This document shows, in pieces, positions 26,740 to 35,145 of a stretch of 64,000 bases of DNA. The notes below the pieces were generated by a model. That model saw only the letters and a list, made by a program, of their open reading frames with translations. It was not told the DNA's origin and did no database searches. Within the stretch, counting starts at the first letter, position 1. Each line of letters opens with the position of its first letter. The position numbers and the translations under genes were made by a program. This DNA comes from Bacteroidota bacterium. Its GTDB lineage: Bacteria; Bacteroidota; Bacteroidia; Flavobacteriales; Flavobacteriaceae. Where the stretch lies: positions 21,471-85,470 of the forward strand of contig JAJRRO010000010.1 in the NCBI GenBank assembly GCA_024279425.1. Reading direction: 5' to 3'.

Positions 26740-29298
26740 CTACCTTACTTCTTTACGAAGTACTTGTAGTGGTGGGCTACTTATTACACTTCTGCTGTTT
26801 ACCAAACCAATGACCAACACCAATAGGGTTATCCCTGGTAAGAGAATCAAAAAAGGTTCCATAGTAGGAACGAACGGAGTTTTAAAAACAAATACAGCCA
26901 GCAATTGACTACCGAACAACGAAAGTAAAATGCCAATACCACTTCCCAAAACTCCCAAATACAAATATTCTAAAGCTGTGATTTTCAAAATCTGTCGACT
27001 ACGTGCTCCAATGGTCCGGAGGAGTACGCTTTCCTTGATACGCTGATATTTACTATTACGTACGGAGCCTATCAAAACAATAATACCCGTTAGAATACTA
27101 AAAAAAGCCATAAAATTGATTGCCCAAGAGATTTTATCCAAGATACTTTCTATAATGGTTATGACCTGCCTTAAATCGATAATGGAGACATTGGGGAATT
27201 TACGCACCAATTCTTGCTGCAATTCTGCCGAAGCCCTTTCATTGGGCACGTTGGTAGACAATACATTAAACTGCGGGGCATTCTCCAATACCCCTTTGGG
27301 AAATATAATAGAAAAATTCATTTGCATACGGCTCCAATCCACCTCACGAATACTACCTACAACAGTTTCCATAAGCACCCCTTGCACATTAAAGACCATA
27401 CTGTCCCCAATTACAACTTGCGCATCTCTGGCCACATTGTCTGACAATGAAATAGGATAAGGTTTTTCGTTGGTTGTAACCTCAGGAACCCAATTCCCTT
27501 CGGTCAAAGTTTCTGTAGCAATCAATGCCCCGCGATACGTGGCCCTAAATTCGTGATACAATATCCATTTGTTTATGGTGGTTAGCGTATCTAAACGCAT
27601 ATCGTTCACCGGTCTACCCTTAATACTATGAACCCTCATGGTCACAATGGGTATATTGTCAATGACCGGCAAACCTTTGAGAGTTATACTGTTTAGAACG
27701 GCATCCTTTTGATGGGTCTGTACGTCGAGCAAAATAATATTGGCCTTTTGCTCACTGTTGTCCAAGGCCGTTTTTGCCAATAAGATATCCTTTGTGAAAT
27801 ATAGTGTACTAATAAGAAAGGTCCCCACTCCAATGGCCAAGATTAGAACCATTGTCTGATTATTCGGCCTGAAAAGATTCAGTAAGCTTTGACGTGCGAT
27901 AAAGCCCCATGAGGTTGGGAAATACTTTTTTATTCCTTTCATGAATAAAGTAGCGATTCCTGACAATATCGAAAAAGTTACTAAGATACCCATAACAAAA
28001 GCCAAGGCAATTTTCCAATTTTCAAGTAACCAAAGTGAAAACAAAAAGATAAACAGAAGAATGACGATTAGCACCAAAATAGAAGCTTTTCGCGACTTGG
28101 TATTATCCACTTCCTGAATGCGCAACACTTGTAAAGGCGAAACATACCACGTACCCAGTAAGGGTGAAAGCGCAAATAAGACCGACATAAAGACTCCAAG
28201 CAGCAGGCCTAACAAGATGGGTTGTGCCGACAGTGTAATCTGAACTTCAAAGGGTAGAAAATCCTGAAGGATAAATGGGAAAAGCTGTTGTAGAGATACT
28301 CCAGCAAAGGTACCAAGGAGTCCTCCCAATAAACCCATTCCAGCTATTTGGATAAGATATATTGAGAATGTCTGTTTTCGGGTGGCCCCAATGCACTTAA
28401 GAACGGCCACAGCACGCAATTTTTCTTTAATGTAAATATGTACTGAACTGGCTATGCCCACACAACCCAATAAGAGGGCGATAAAAGCCACTAGATTCAT
28501 AAACTTACCCACATTTTCATAACGACGACCTAGTCGCTGACTGGTTTGGGTATGGGTATCCATATCAGCATTTTCAACATCGAGCACCGGGTCAATTTCC
28601 TTGTAAATTTTTTCTAAATCTGTAGTGGCGTCTACCCTGAAATAATAATTGTACCCTACCCTACTTCCTTTTTGTAAGAGCCCTGTGTTTTCAATAAAAC
28701 GATATGGAATTATTATGGGTGGAGCAATCGAAGCGGATATGGCAGTACTTCCAGGTGCGGATTTTAATGATCCAATAATGGGAAAGGTTAATTCTCCAAT
28801 CTTGACGCTATCCCCAAGTTGTAGGTCAAATTGTAGCATCACGGTAGCATCGACCAAGGCTCCTTCAGCGTTATGGTACTCTTTTGCGGCAGAAGCGGGT
28901 TCGGTCTCCAGCTTACCGTATATAGGAAAATCACCTTCTATTCCCCGTACTTGCACTAATTTTGTGGCTTTTCCTTTTGAAAAAGCGGCCATGGAGACAA
29001 ATTTAACTTCCATACCTTCTGCCCCACCCAAGGAGTCAATGATTCCCTGTACCCTTTCATTGGGCAATTGATCACTATCAATAAGATAATCAGCACCCAT
29101 AAGTGCCTTGGATTGCAATGTGATATTTTGCTTTAAATTTTCACTAAAAGACTGTATCGAAACTACAGCCGCAATTCCCAAAATAATTGAGGCCATAAAA
29201 AGCATCAATCTCCTGCCACTGGCCTTGCCATCTCGCCAAGCCATTTTTAAAAGCCAACTAAAGCCTGCTTTAGTAGTATTTTTTGAAGTCTTGCTCAC
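26740..29298 (-). CDS. ABC transporter permease, YbbP/FtsX type
   Basis: 852-residue inner-membrane protein of the MacB/FtsX permease class. One membrane helix (about 28-50) is followed by a periplasmic domain (about 55-255), two central groups of helices (about 265-480), a second periplasmic domain, and a C-terminal FtsX four-helix unit (about 730-850). About ten helices in all, as in YbbP. The start overlaps the stop of the ATPase gene by 4 nt, so the two are translated together. With TesA next door this reproduces the ybbA-ybbP-tesA neighbourhood. Probable role: extraction or export of lipid or lipoprotein-like molecules; the substrate is unknown. Confidence 0.85.
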   Translation of the reverse strand: MSKTSKNTTKAGFSWLLKMAWRDGKASGRRLMLFMASIILGIAAVVSIQSFSENLKQNITLQSKALMGADYLIDSDQLPNERVQGIIDSLGGAEGMEVKFVSMAAFSKGKATKLVQVRGIEGDFPIYGKLETEPASAAKEYHNAEGALVDATVMLQFDLQLGDSVKIGELTFPIIGSLKSAPGSTAISASIAPPIIIPYRFIENTGLLQKGSRVGYNYYFRVDATTDLEKIYKEIDPVLDVENADMDTHTQTSQRLGRRYENVGKFMNLVAFIALLLGCVGIASSVHIYIKEKLRAVAVLKCIGATRKQTFSIYLIQIAGMGLLGGLLGTFAGVSLQQLFPFILQDFLPFEVQITLSAQPILLGLLLGVFMSVLFALSPLLGTWYVSPLQVLRIQEVDNTKSRKASILVLIVILLFIFLFSLWLLENWKIALAFVMGILVTFSILSGIATLFMKGIKKYFPTSWGFIARQSLLNLFRPNNQTMVLILAIGVGTFLISTLYFTKDILLAKTALDNSEQKANIILLDVQTHQKDAVLNSITLKGLPVIDNIPIVTMRVHSIKGRPVNDMRLDTLTTINKWILYHEFRATYRGALIATETLTEGNWVPEVTTNEKPYPISLSDNVARDAQVVIGDSMVFNVQGVLMETVVGSIREVDWSRMQMNFSIIFPKGVLENAPQFNVLSTNVPNERASAELQQELVRKFPNVSIIDLRQVITIIESILDKISWAINFMAFFSILTGIIVLIGSVRNSKYQRIKESVLLRTIGARSRQILKITALEYLYLGVLGSGIGILLSLFGSQLLAVFVFKTPFVPTMEPFLILLPGITLLVLVIGLVNSRSVISSPPLQVLRKEVR

Positions 29299-29984
29299 AA
29301 AGGTATGGTGCTTTCGTTAGCCATTATTTTTCCTCCCTTTAATCGAAGTATATGTTGGTTTCTTTTGGCCAAATCAAGATCATGGGTCACTATGACCAGG
29401 GTCGTACCAGCTTCTTGGTTTAAATCAAAAAGCAATTGTACTACTTTTTGTCCTGTTTCCTCGTCAAGGTTTCCTGTCGGTTCATCAGCAAACAGTATCG
29501 AAGGGCCATTTGAAAAAGCGCGGGCCAAAGCAACACGTTGTTGTTCTCCACCAGAAAGTTGGGAAGGATAATGGTGCATTCGATCTGCCAACCCTACCTT
29601 GCCTAACAATTCCTTGGCCTTAGCACCGGCGTTTTTCGCACCTTGCAATTCTAAAGGAACACTCACATTTTCTAAAGCCGTTAATGTAGACAGCAATTGA
29701 AAGTCCTGAAAAATAAAACCCACATTGTTGTTTCTAAGTAACGCACGCTCATCCTCATCCATAGCACTTAGCTCAGAACCACAGAGTTCAATGGTGCCAA
29801 AATCAGGTTGGTCAAGCCCTGCACAAAGCCCCAATAAGGTGGTTTTTCCACTGCCTGATGGACCCACAATGGCAAAGGTATCTCCTTCTTCTATATCAAA
29901 AGAAATATCATCCAATACCGTCAGTGCCTTGGAACCGCTCGTATATGTTTTCTTCAGATTACGAACGTTTAATATCTTTGCCAT
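29295..29984 (-). CDS. ABC transporter ATP-binding protein, YbbA type
   Basis: 229-residue ATPase partner of the permease. Walker A GPSGSGKTT (about 40-48), Q-loop FIFQDFQLL, signature LSGGEQQRVALARAF, Walker B ILFADEPTGNLD, H-loop VTHDLDLA. The sequence belongs to the LolD/MacB/YbbA group. The 4-nt overlap with the permease gene and the divergent tesA-like gene 74 bp away favour YbbA over LolD. Confidence 0.88.
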   Translation of the reverse strand: MAKILNVRNLKKTYTSGSKALTVLDDISFDIEEGDTFAIVGPSGSGKTTLLGLCAGLDQPDFGTIELCGSELSAMDEDERALLRNNNVGFIFQDFQLLSTLTALENVSVPLELQGAKNAGAKAKELLGKVGLADRMHHYPSQLSGGEQQRVALARAFSNGPSILFADEPTGNLDEETGQKVVQLLFDLNQEAGTTLVIVTHDLDLAKRNQHILRLKGGKIMANESTIPL

Positions 29985-30058
29985 ATTCCATTTTTATAGT
30001 TTACATTGGCCAAAGAGGCAATTTAAGGAAATGATTTTGATATTTTGACCCTATACCT

Positions 30059-30751
30059 ATGCATACAATCTTAAAGTTTAGTTATTTATTGATGTTTCTT
30101 TTTTTGCTTTCTTGCGGGGAGAAAGTCGATAAACAGGTTGAAAGCAAAACGACCGAAGTTATAGGAGATGAAAAAACACCTTTAGTAGAAACAGCGCAAA
30201 AAATCATCTTGTTCTTTGGCAATAGCCTTACAGCGGGGATGGGATTAGACCCGGAGGAGGCATTTCCAGCGGTCATCCAGAAAAAATTGGATTCATTGCA
30301 GTTTGATTATGAGGTAATCAATGCTGGACTAAGTGGTGAAACCACTGCAAGTGGAAAAAACAGGTTGAACTGGGTGCTAAACCAAAAAGTCGACGTTTTT
30401 ATTTTAGAACTTGGCGCCAATGATGGGTTACGGGGTATACCACTTGAAGAAACCCGAAACAACCTTCAGGCAATCATTACCGCAGTACTTGAGAAAAATC
30501 AAGATACAAAGATAATATTGGCCGGAATGCAGATTCCACCTAATATGGGAAAAGACTATACCACTGAATTTCGGGAAATCTTTCCAATATTATCCGAAAA
30601 GAACACTACACACCTTATTCCTTTTTTGCTGGAAGATGTTGCCGGGATTCCAGAATTAAATCAAGGAGATGGTATTCACCCTACTACCGAAGGACAAAAA
30701 ATCGTGGCAAATAATGTTTGGGAAATTTTAAAGGAGGTTGTTACGAAATAA
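30059..30751 (+). CDS. SGNH/GDSL hydrolase lipoprotein, TesA-like arylesterase
   Basis: 230 residues with a lipobox (LLSC, Cys19). SGNH motifs: FFGNSLTAG (catalytic Ser56, with Asn where GDSL has Asp), NAGLSGETT (block II Gly), GANDG (block III Asn), DGIHPTTEG (catalytic Asp and His). This is the layout of TesA-type lysophospholipase/arylesterase/thioesterase. The gene is divergent from the YbbA/YbbP pair, the same partnership as in enterobacteria. Here the product is a lipid-anchored rather than soluble periplasmic enzyme. Confidence 0.87.
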   Translation: MHTILKFSYLLMFLFLLSCGEKVDKQVESKTTEVIGDEKTPLVETAQKIILFFGNSLTAGMGLDPEEAFPAVIQKKLDSLQFDYEVINAGLSGETTASGKNRLNWVLNQKVDVFILELGANDGLRGIPLEETRNNLQAIITAVLEKNQDTKIILAGMQIPPNMGKDYTTEFREIFPILSEKNTTHLIPFLLEDVAGIPELNQGDGIHPTTEGQKIVANNVWEILKEVVTK

Positions 30752-30767
30752 AGGTGTTGAAGTTTTC

Positions 30768-30986
30768 TTAAGCCAATTTAGCTTTGTTTCTTTTAGTGGT
30801 AAAAGATAACGCTTTCTTTACTCTAGCATTCTGGAACTTGTACAAACGAGCCACCGTATTCTCATTAGAGGTAGAAGTAACGATGGTCATTTCAACAGTT
30901 TCTACCTTAACATCGGCCTTGGTATCTTGGGCCTGGGCAGTTACTCCGATTGTAAGAACAAAAATTAAAGTTAAGATAGTTTTCAT
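30768..30986 (-). CDS. Small secreted protein, YKFK-SRIKKAL family (copy 3)
   Basis: 72 residues from the ATG at 30984-30986: signal peptide MKTILTLIFVLTIGVTAQAQ, acidic middle (DVKVETVEMTIVTSTSNEN), basic C-terminus ARLYKFQNARVKKALSFTTK then RNKAKLA. The frame extends 15 codons further upstream, but those codons run through the leader hairpin, so this start is preferred. It is nearly identical to the copy at 34302. It is convergent with the TesA-like gene. Confidence 0.78.
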   Translation of the reverse strand: MKTILTLIFVLTIGVTAQAQDTKADVKVETVEMTIVTSTSNENTVARLYKFQNARVKKALSFTTKRNKAKLA

Positions 30987-30990
30987 GACT

Positions 30991-31015
30991 TGCGTTTTTA
31001 TATAATAAAAACGCA
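30991..31015 (-). promoter_or_regulatory. Perfect hairpin just before the start codon of copy 3
   Basis: TGCGTTTTTAT, loop of 3, ATAAAAACGCA: an 11-bp perfect stem ending 4 nt before the ATG, where a ribosome would bind. The same hairpin precedes copy 4. A hairpin with a different stem sequence but at nearly the same place precedes copy 1. It may control translation or mRNA stability. Confidence 0.5.
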
Positions 31016-31038
31016 GCATGGTGTATCCCACGGGGTTG

Positions 31039-31068
31039 TAAATCGCTCAAAACCCCTTATTTTTCGGT
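31039..31068 (-). promoter_or_regulatory. Candidate operator of copy 3
   Basis: On the minus strand: ACCGAAAAA, 12 bp, AGCGATTTA, with CG centres 21 bp apart and 53 nt between the nearer half-site and the ATG. It is aligned without gaps to the site of copy 1, together with an upstream CTTTATCC block. Confidence 0.45.
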
Positions 31069-31297
31069 AACTGACAATAATCCGGATAAAGCGTAAAAAA
31101 TGCTCGACGAACGTAACCAACGCTAAAAACACCTTACCGAAGGTTTGTGCATTTCGTCGTAAATTTCTATCTTAATTTCTCGAGGAAACACCTTTTTTTT
31201 GTTCAGAGCAAGGTATCCAACTCATTCGCGCTAAACTTTTTAACTATAGTATTACCTTTAATGGATACGTGACCAAGACTCATTATACTATTGATCC

Positions 31298-32842
31298 ATG
31301 AAAAAACAATTGTTGATTGCCATACTACTACTAAGTATTTTATATGCCTGCGATACCGAAAAACCAGTAGCCAAAAAACCAAATATCGTATTGATCATGG
31401 CCGACGATATCGGCATATCAGACATCGGTAGTTACGGCGGGGAGATAAAAACTCCAAATATTGATTTTTTGGCGAATGAAGGGTTGAGATTCAAGACCTT
31501 CTATAATATGGCCAAATGCAATCCCACACGTTCCTCAATGCTGACCGGACTATATAGGGGTGGAAGTGGAGCCGTTCATTTGGCGCATCTTACAAAAAAA
31601 GCAGGGTATTACAATATTATGAGTGGCAAGGAACATTTTGACAAATGGGTGCCCGATTATTGTAAGGCCGAGAATGTGTTTGACCATTCGTTCACTTTTT
31701 GGGCCACTACAGAATATTTTTTACCTCCTTCCGGAAAATTTGAAAGGCCTTTTTATTTAGAGGGACAAGAAATCGATGCCAGCGAAATTCAGCATGAGCA
31801 ATCTCCGATGTACAAAACCGATTTTATCACTGATTATGCACTGAGTTGGTTGGATGATACCTTCGAACAAGAAAATCCATTTTTCCTTTATTTACCCTAT
31901 CATGCCGCCCATTACCCACTACAAGCAAGACCAGATGATATTGCAAAATATAGAGGAATATATTTAAAAGGATGGGACTCTTTGCGCCAAGAGCGTTTTA
32001 AAAAAATGAAAGAACTTGAAGTACTGCCCAAAAATGCGCTATTAAGTCCGCCTGAAGGGAATTTGAATACTTTCAGAGGACCTTTGATACTCGATTATAC
32101 CGATTATCATCCTTGGGAAAGTCTTTCAAATAGCAAAAAAGATTCGCTCGATTTGGAAATGGCCGTATATGCAGCGATCATAGACAGAATGGATCAGAAC
32201 ATTGGTCGTGTTTTGGACAAATTAAGAGATAAGGGTGAATTGGAAAATACCATTATCATGTTTTTGGTCGATAATGGTTCCTGCCCTTTTTATTCGAACA
32301 AAATTAAGGATGTAGGACCCGGACCTGCCAATTCGTATTGGAGTTTACGCTCTAGCTGGGCAAATTTGGCAAATACACCCTATAGACAATTTAAGCAATG
32401 TGGTCATGAAGGTGGAAGTCATACTCCATTTATTGCCTATTGGCCGGGTGTTATCGAGCCTGGCACCATAACCGATCAACCCGGTCATGTCGTAGACGTT
32501 GCCCCCACATTCTTGGATATTCTACAAACGCAATATCCCGATAGTATCAATGGACATAAGACCATACCACTTGCGGGCAATTCATTGCTTCCAATTTTAA
32601 AGGGCGAAAAACGGAAAGAGCCCGAGTACTTTATCTCAGGTTTGGATAAATTTAGAATGTTCAGAAAAGGAGATTATAAAATAGTTCGATTAAATGGAGG
32701 AAATTGGGAGTTATACAATTTACGACAAGATCCAACAGAACTCAATAATCTCTCAAAATCCCATCCGGAAAAACTGAAGGAATTATCGGAGGATTACAAG
32801 ACTCTGGAGCCTGAATTGAACAAGAGCAGCTATGCCCTCTAA
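31298..32842 (+). CDS. Sulfatase lipoprotein (type I, formylglycine)
   Basis: 514 residues with lipobox LYAC (Cys18). Metal-binding MADDIG (Asp36, Asp37) and the sulfatase signature C-N-P-T-R-S-S-M-L-T-G starting at Cys74, the residue converted to formylglycine. VDNGSCPF supplies the second metal site (Asp-Asn). It would remove sulfate esters from glycans at the cell surface or periplasm. A maturase (anSME or FGE) is not in the window. The next sulfatase gene starts about 46 bp after this stop, so the pair is probably an operon. Substrate unknown; paired sulfatases in marine Flavobacteriaceae usually serve algal polysaccharide use. Confidence 0.9.
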   Translation: MKKQLLIAILLLSILYACDTEKPVAKKPNIVLIMADDIGISDIGSYGGEIKTPNIDFLANEGLRFKTFYNMAKCNPTRSSMLTGLYRGGSGAVHLAHLTKKAGYYNIMSGKEHFDKWVPDYCKAENVFDHSFTFWATTEYFLPPSGKFERPFYLEGQEIDASEIQHEQSPMYKTDFITDYALSWLDDTFEQENPFFLYLPYHAAHYPLQARPDDIAKYRGIYLKGWDSLRQERFKKMKELEVLPKNALLSPPEGNLNTFRGPLILDYTDYHPWESLSNSKKDSLDLEMAVYAAIIDRMDQNIGRVLDKLRDKGELENTIIMFLVDNGSCPFYSNKIKDVGPGPANSYWSLRSSWANLANTPYRQFKQCGHEGGSHTPFIAYWPGVIEPGTITDQPGHVVDVAPTFLDILQTQYPDSINGHKTIPLAGNSLLPILKGEKRKEPEYFISGLDKFRMFRKGDYKIVRLNGGNWELYNLRQDPTELNNLSKSHPEKLKELSEDYKTLEPELNKSSYAL

Positions 32843-32888
32843 AGGCTATACTAAACCCAATGAAGTTATCCAATTAGTTGAACCTATT

Positions 32889-34286
32889 ATGAAATACCTT
32901 GCGTTACTATCGCTATTTGTCTTTTTCAATGCTTGCAAAATTGATAAGGAAACGATAGCCAAACCCAATATCATACTAATCAATATAGATGATCTTGGGT
33001 ATAAGGATTTGGGCTTTATGGGTAGCGAATACTATAACACCCCCCATATTGATGCTTTGGCAAAATCCGGAATGATCTTTACCAATGGTTATGCAGCTGC
33101 AGCCAATTGTGCACCAAGTAGGGCCTCGATAATGACTGGAAAATGGACTACACGCCACGGTATATACACCGTAGGTTCCTCGGAAAGGGGGGAATCAAAA
33201 TACAGAAAATTAATCTCAACGGTCAATACCGTAACCTTAACAAAAAACCACAGTGTATTACCTGGAATATTACAAAGAAATGGGTACCAAACTATTCACG
33301 CTGGCAAGTGGCATTTGAGTGATTCACCTTTGGATTATGGATTTGACATCAATATTGGTGGTGGGCACAATGGGCATCCCAAGAGTTATTATCCACCCTA
33401 TGGTAATGTACAGTTAAAAAATTCGGGTAGGGAATATCTAACTGATTTAATTATGGAATATACTATTGAATCGTTAGATTCTATAGATCGGCCATTTTTC
33501 CTAAACTATGCACCTTATGCCGTGCACACGCCCATTCACCCAGTTGACAGTTTATTGGTCAAGTATGCTAACAAAACGGCTTGGAAGGGTCAGAACAATC
33601 CCAAATATGCCACCATGATCGAGAATTTGGATAGAAATATAGGGATGTTGGTGTCGACCTTAAAGAGAAACGAACTATTAGATAATACCTTTATTGTTTT
33701 TACATCGGACAATGGTGGACTGTACGGAATTACAAAACAACATCCATTGCGTGCTGGAAAGGGTAGCTATTATGAAGGGGGTATTCGAGAACCTTTCTTT
33801 TTTGTGTGGGAAGGAAATATAAAAGCCAGTTCAAAGAATGATGTCCCAATTACTCATTTGGATTTATTCCCAACCTTGCTGCAGGTTGCTGAAATTGAAA
33901 CAGAAATCCATGCCACTGATGGAATAAACCTTGTACCGCTCCTTCAGCAAAAAGTCACCGATATAGAACGACCACTCTTTTGGCATTTCCCTATTTATTT
34001 ACAGGCCTACAATGTCCATGACAACGAAAATAGGGATTCACTCTTCAGAACGCGTCCAGGATCGGTAATCCGTAAAGGGAATTGGAAATTACATTTCTAT
34101 TTTGAAAATAATGAAATGGAATTATACAACCTTGCCGATGATATCAGTGAAAGGAAAAATTTGGCTGAAATCCATCCCAAAAAAGTAGAGGAACTCTTAG
34201 AACAATTAAAAACTTGGTGGAAAGGAACAAATGCGCCCATTCCGATGGAAAGGAATCCAGAATATGATAGTATGCCAATCGAATAG
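32889..34286 (+). CDS. Sulfatase lipoprotein (type I, formylglycine)
   Basis: 465 residues from ATG 32889, which opens a lipoprotein signal (MKYLALLSLFVFFNAC, Cys16). The frame is open to 32832 inside the preceding gene, but that version would bury the signal. INIDDLGYKDLG gives the first metal Asp pair, C-A-P-S-R-A-S-I-M-T-G starts at Cys74, and HAGKWHL and TSDNGG complete the active site. It belongs to a different branch from its neighbour: the two align at the active site but differ elsewhere, so this is not a recent tandem duplicate. Confidence 0.9.
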   Translation: MKYLALLSLFVFFNACKIDKETIAKPNIILINIDDLGYKDLGFMGSEYYNTPHIDALAKSGMIFTNGYAAAANCAPSRASIMTGKWTTRHGIYTVGSSERGESKYRKLISTVNTVTLTKNHSVLPGILQRNGYQTIHAGKWHLSDSPLDYGFDINIGGGHNGHPKSYYPPYGNVQLKNSGREYLTDLIMEYTIESLDSIDRPFFLNYAPYAVHTPIHPVDSLLVKYANKTAWKGQNNPKYATMIENLDRNIGMLVSTLKRNELLDNTFIVFTSDNGGLYGITKQHPLRAGKGSYYEGGIREPFFFVWEGNIKASSKNDVPITHLDLFPTLLQVAEIETEIHATDGINLVPLLQQKVTDIERPLFWHFPIYLQAYNVHDNENRDSLFRTRPGSVIRKGNWKLHFYFENNEMELYNLADDISERKNLAEIHPKKVEELLEQLKTWWKGTNAPIPMERNPEYDSMPIE

Positions 34287-34301
34287 AAACCTTAACTGTG
34301 A

Positions 34302-34520
34302 CTAAGCCAATTTAGCCTTGTTTCTTTTAGTGGTAAAAGATAAAGCTTTCTTTACTCTAGCATTCTGAAACTTATATAAACGAGCTACGGTGTTCTCGTT
34401 AGAGGTAGAAGTAACGATGGTCATTTCAACAGTTTCAACCTTAACATCTGACTTGGTATCTTGGGCTTGGGCAGTTACTCCGATCGTAAGAACAAAAATT
34501 AAAGTAAAGATAGTTTTCAT
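34302..34520 (-). CDS. Small secreted protein, YKFK-SRIKKAL family (copy 4)
   Basis: 72 residues from the ATG at 34518-34520: MKTIFTLIFVLTIGVTAQAQ, acidic middle, ARLYKFQNARVKKALSFTTK then RNKAKLA. It differs from copy 3 by only a few residues (I/F in the signal, A/S at one middle position), so the two diverged recently. The stop codon differs (TAG instead of TAA). It is convergent with the second sulfatase gene. Confidence 0.78.
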   Translation of the reverse strand: MKTIFTLIFVLTIGVTAQAQDTKSDVKVETVEMTIVTSTSNENTVARLYKFQNARVKKALSFTTKRNKAKLA

Positions 34521-34524
34521 GACT

Positions 34525-34549
34525 TGCGTTTTTATATAATAAAAACGCA
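34525..34549 (-). promoter_or_regulatory. Perfect hairpin just before the start codon of copy 4
   Basis: Same 11-bp stem and 3-nt loop as at 30991-31015, ending 4 nt before the ATG. Confidence 0.5.
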
Positions 34550-34572
34550 GTATGACGTATCCCACAGGGTCG

Positions 34573-34602
34573 CAAATCGCCCAAAACCCCTTATTTTTCG
34601 GT
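34573..34602 (-). promoter_or_regulatory. Candidate operator of copy 4
   Basis: On the minus strand: ACCGAAAAA, 12 bp, GGCGATTTG. CG centres 21 bp apart, nearer half-site 53 nt before the ATG, as for copy 3. Confidence 0.42.
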
Positions 34603-34768
34603 AACTGACAATAATCAGGATAAAGTGTAAAAAATGCTCGACGAACGTGCCGAGCCTCTAAAACACCTTACCGAAGGTTCGTGCATTTCATCGAGACATA
34701 CCATCCCACTGCTTCGAAACTCTTAGTAGATTTTGTCCATTTCTTTTAAATGGTGACTAGAAGGCGGT

Positions 34769-35143
34769 CTATATTCTCCAAGGAGGATTCTTTCGATGTA
34801 TTCCTGCATTGAAAAGGATTAGGTTATTACCATCCAAATCTTTTAGACAGGCTTCTCTCCAAAGCCATCTTTTGTCATTGGGCATTTCATTGAACTCAAT
34901 ATCGAGCTCGACCAAACCTTGAACATGGGAATCCAAGTCTTTGCATTCAAAATAAACATAGATACCCTCTCCCCTTGGTAATTCTTCAACGTGATGGATT
35001 GAAAAAGTAGCATCTCCCTCTGGGCATTCAAAACGTGCATAGTGGGGCAAGGCCTCAACAATTAACGTAAGACCTAATTTTTGATAGAAAGGGATTGACT
35101 TTTCCAAATCCAAGGAGGGCACCGTAATTTGGTTAAGGTTCAT
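34769..35143 (-). CDS. VOC (glyoxalase/bleomycin-resistance fold) family protein
   Basis: 124-residue cytoplasmic protein with the two-module VOC fold: NQITVPSLDLEKSIPFYQKL at the start and ACLKDLDGNNLILFNAG near the end. Possible metal ligands are His in SIHHVE and Glu in WREACLKD. VOC proteins range from lyases and dioxygenases to drug-binding proteins, so substrate cannot be read from the sequence. Its start codon is 2 bp from the stop of the gene at 35146, on the same strand, so they form a two-gene operon. Confidence 0.8.
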   Translation of the reverse strand: MNLNQITVPSLDLEKSIPFYQKLGLTLIVEALPHYARFECPEGDATFSIHHVEELPRGEGIYVYFECKDLDSHVQGLVELDIEFNEMPNDKRWLWREACLKDLDGNNLILFNAGIHRKNPPWRI

Positions 35144-35145
35144 TG

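Larger units (their letters stand above)
30768..31159. repeat. Long direct repeat, left copy (about 392 bp)
   Basis: It covers the small secreted protein gene plus about 170 bp of leader. It is highly similar and colinear to 34302-34694, in the same orientation. Between the two copies lie only the two sulfatase genes. Confidence 0.8.
34302..34694. repeat. Long direct repeat, right copy (about 393 bp)
   Basis: Partner of 30768-31159, same orientation, with scattered substitutions and almost no indels. Similarity ends near the shared TGCATTTC(G/A)TCG. The bracketed segment is about 3.1 kb and holds the two sulfatases. Confidence 0.8.

Noticed and set aside
31298..34286. Sulfatase pair as a composite transposon
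   Set aside because: The flanking direct repeats encode a secreted peptide, not a transposase, and have no terminal inverted repeats or visible target duplications.
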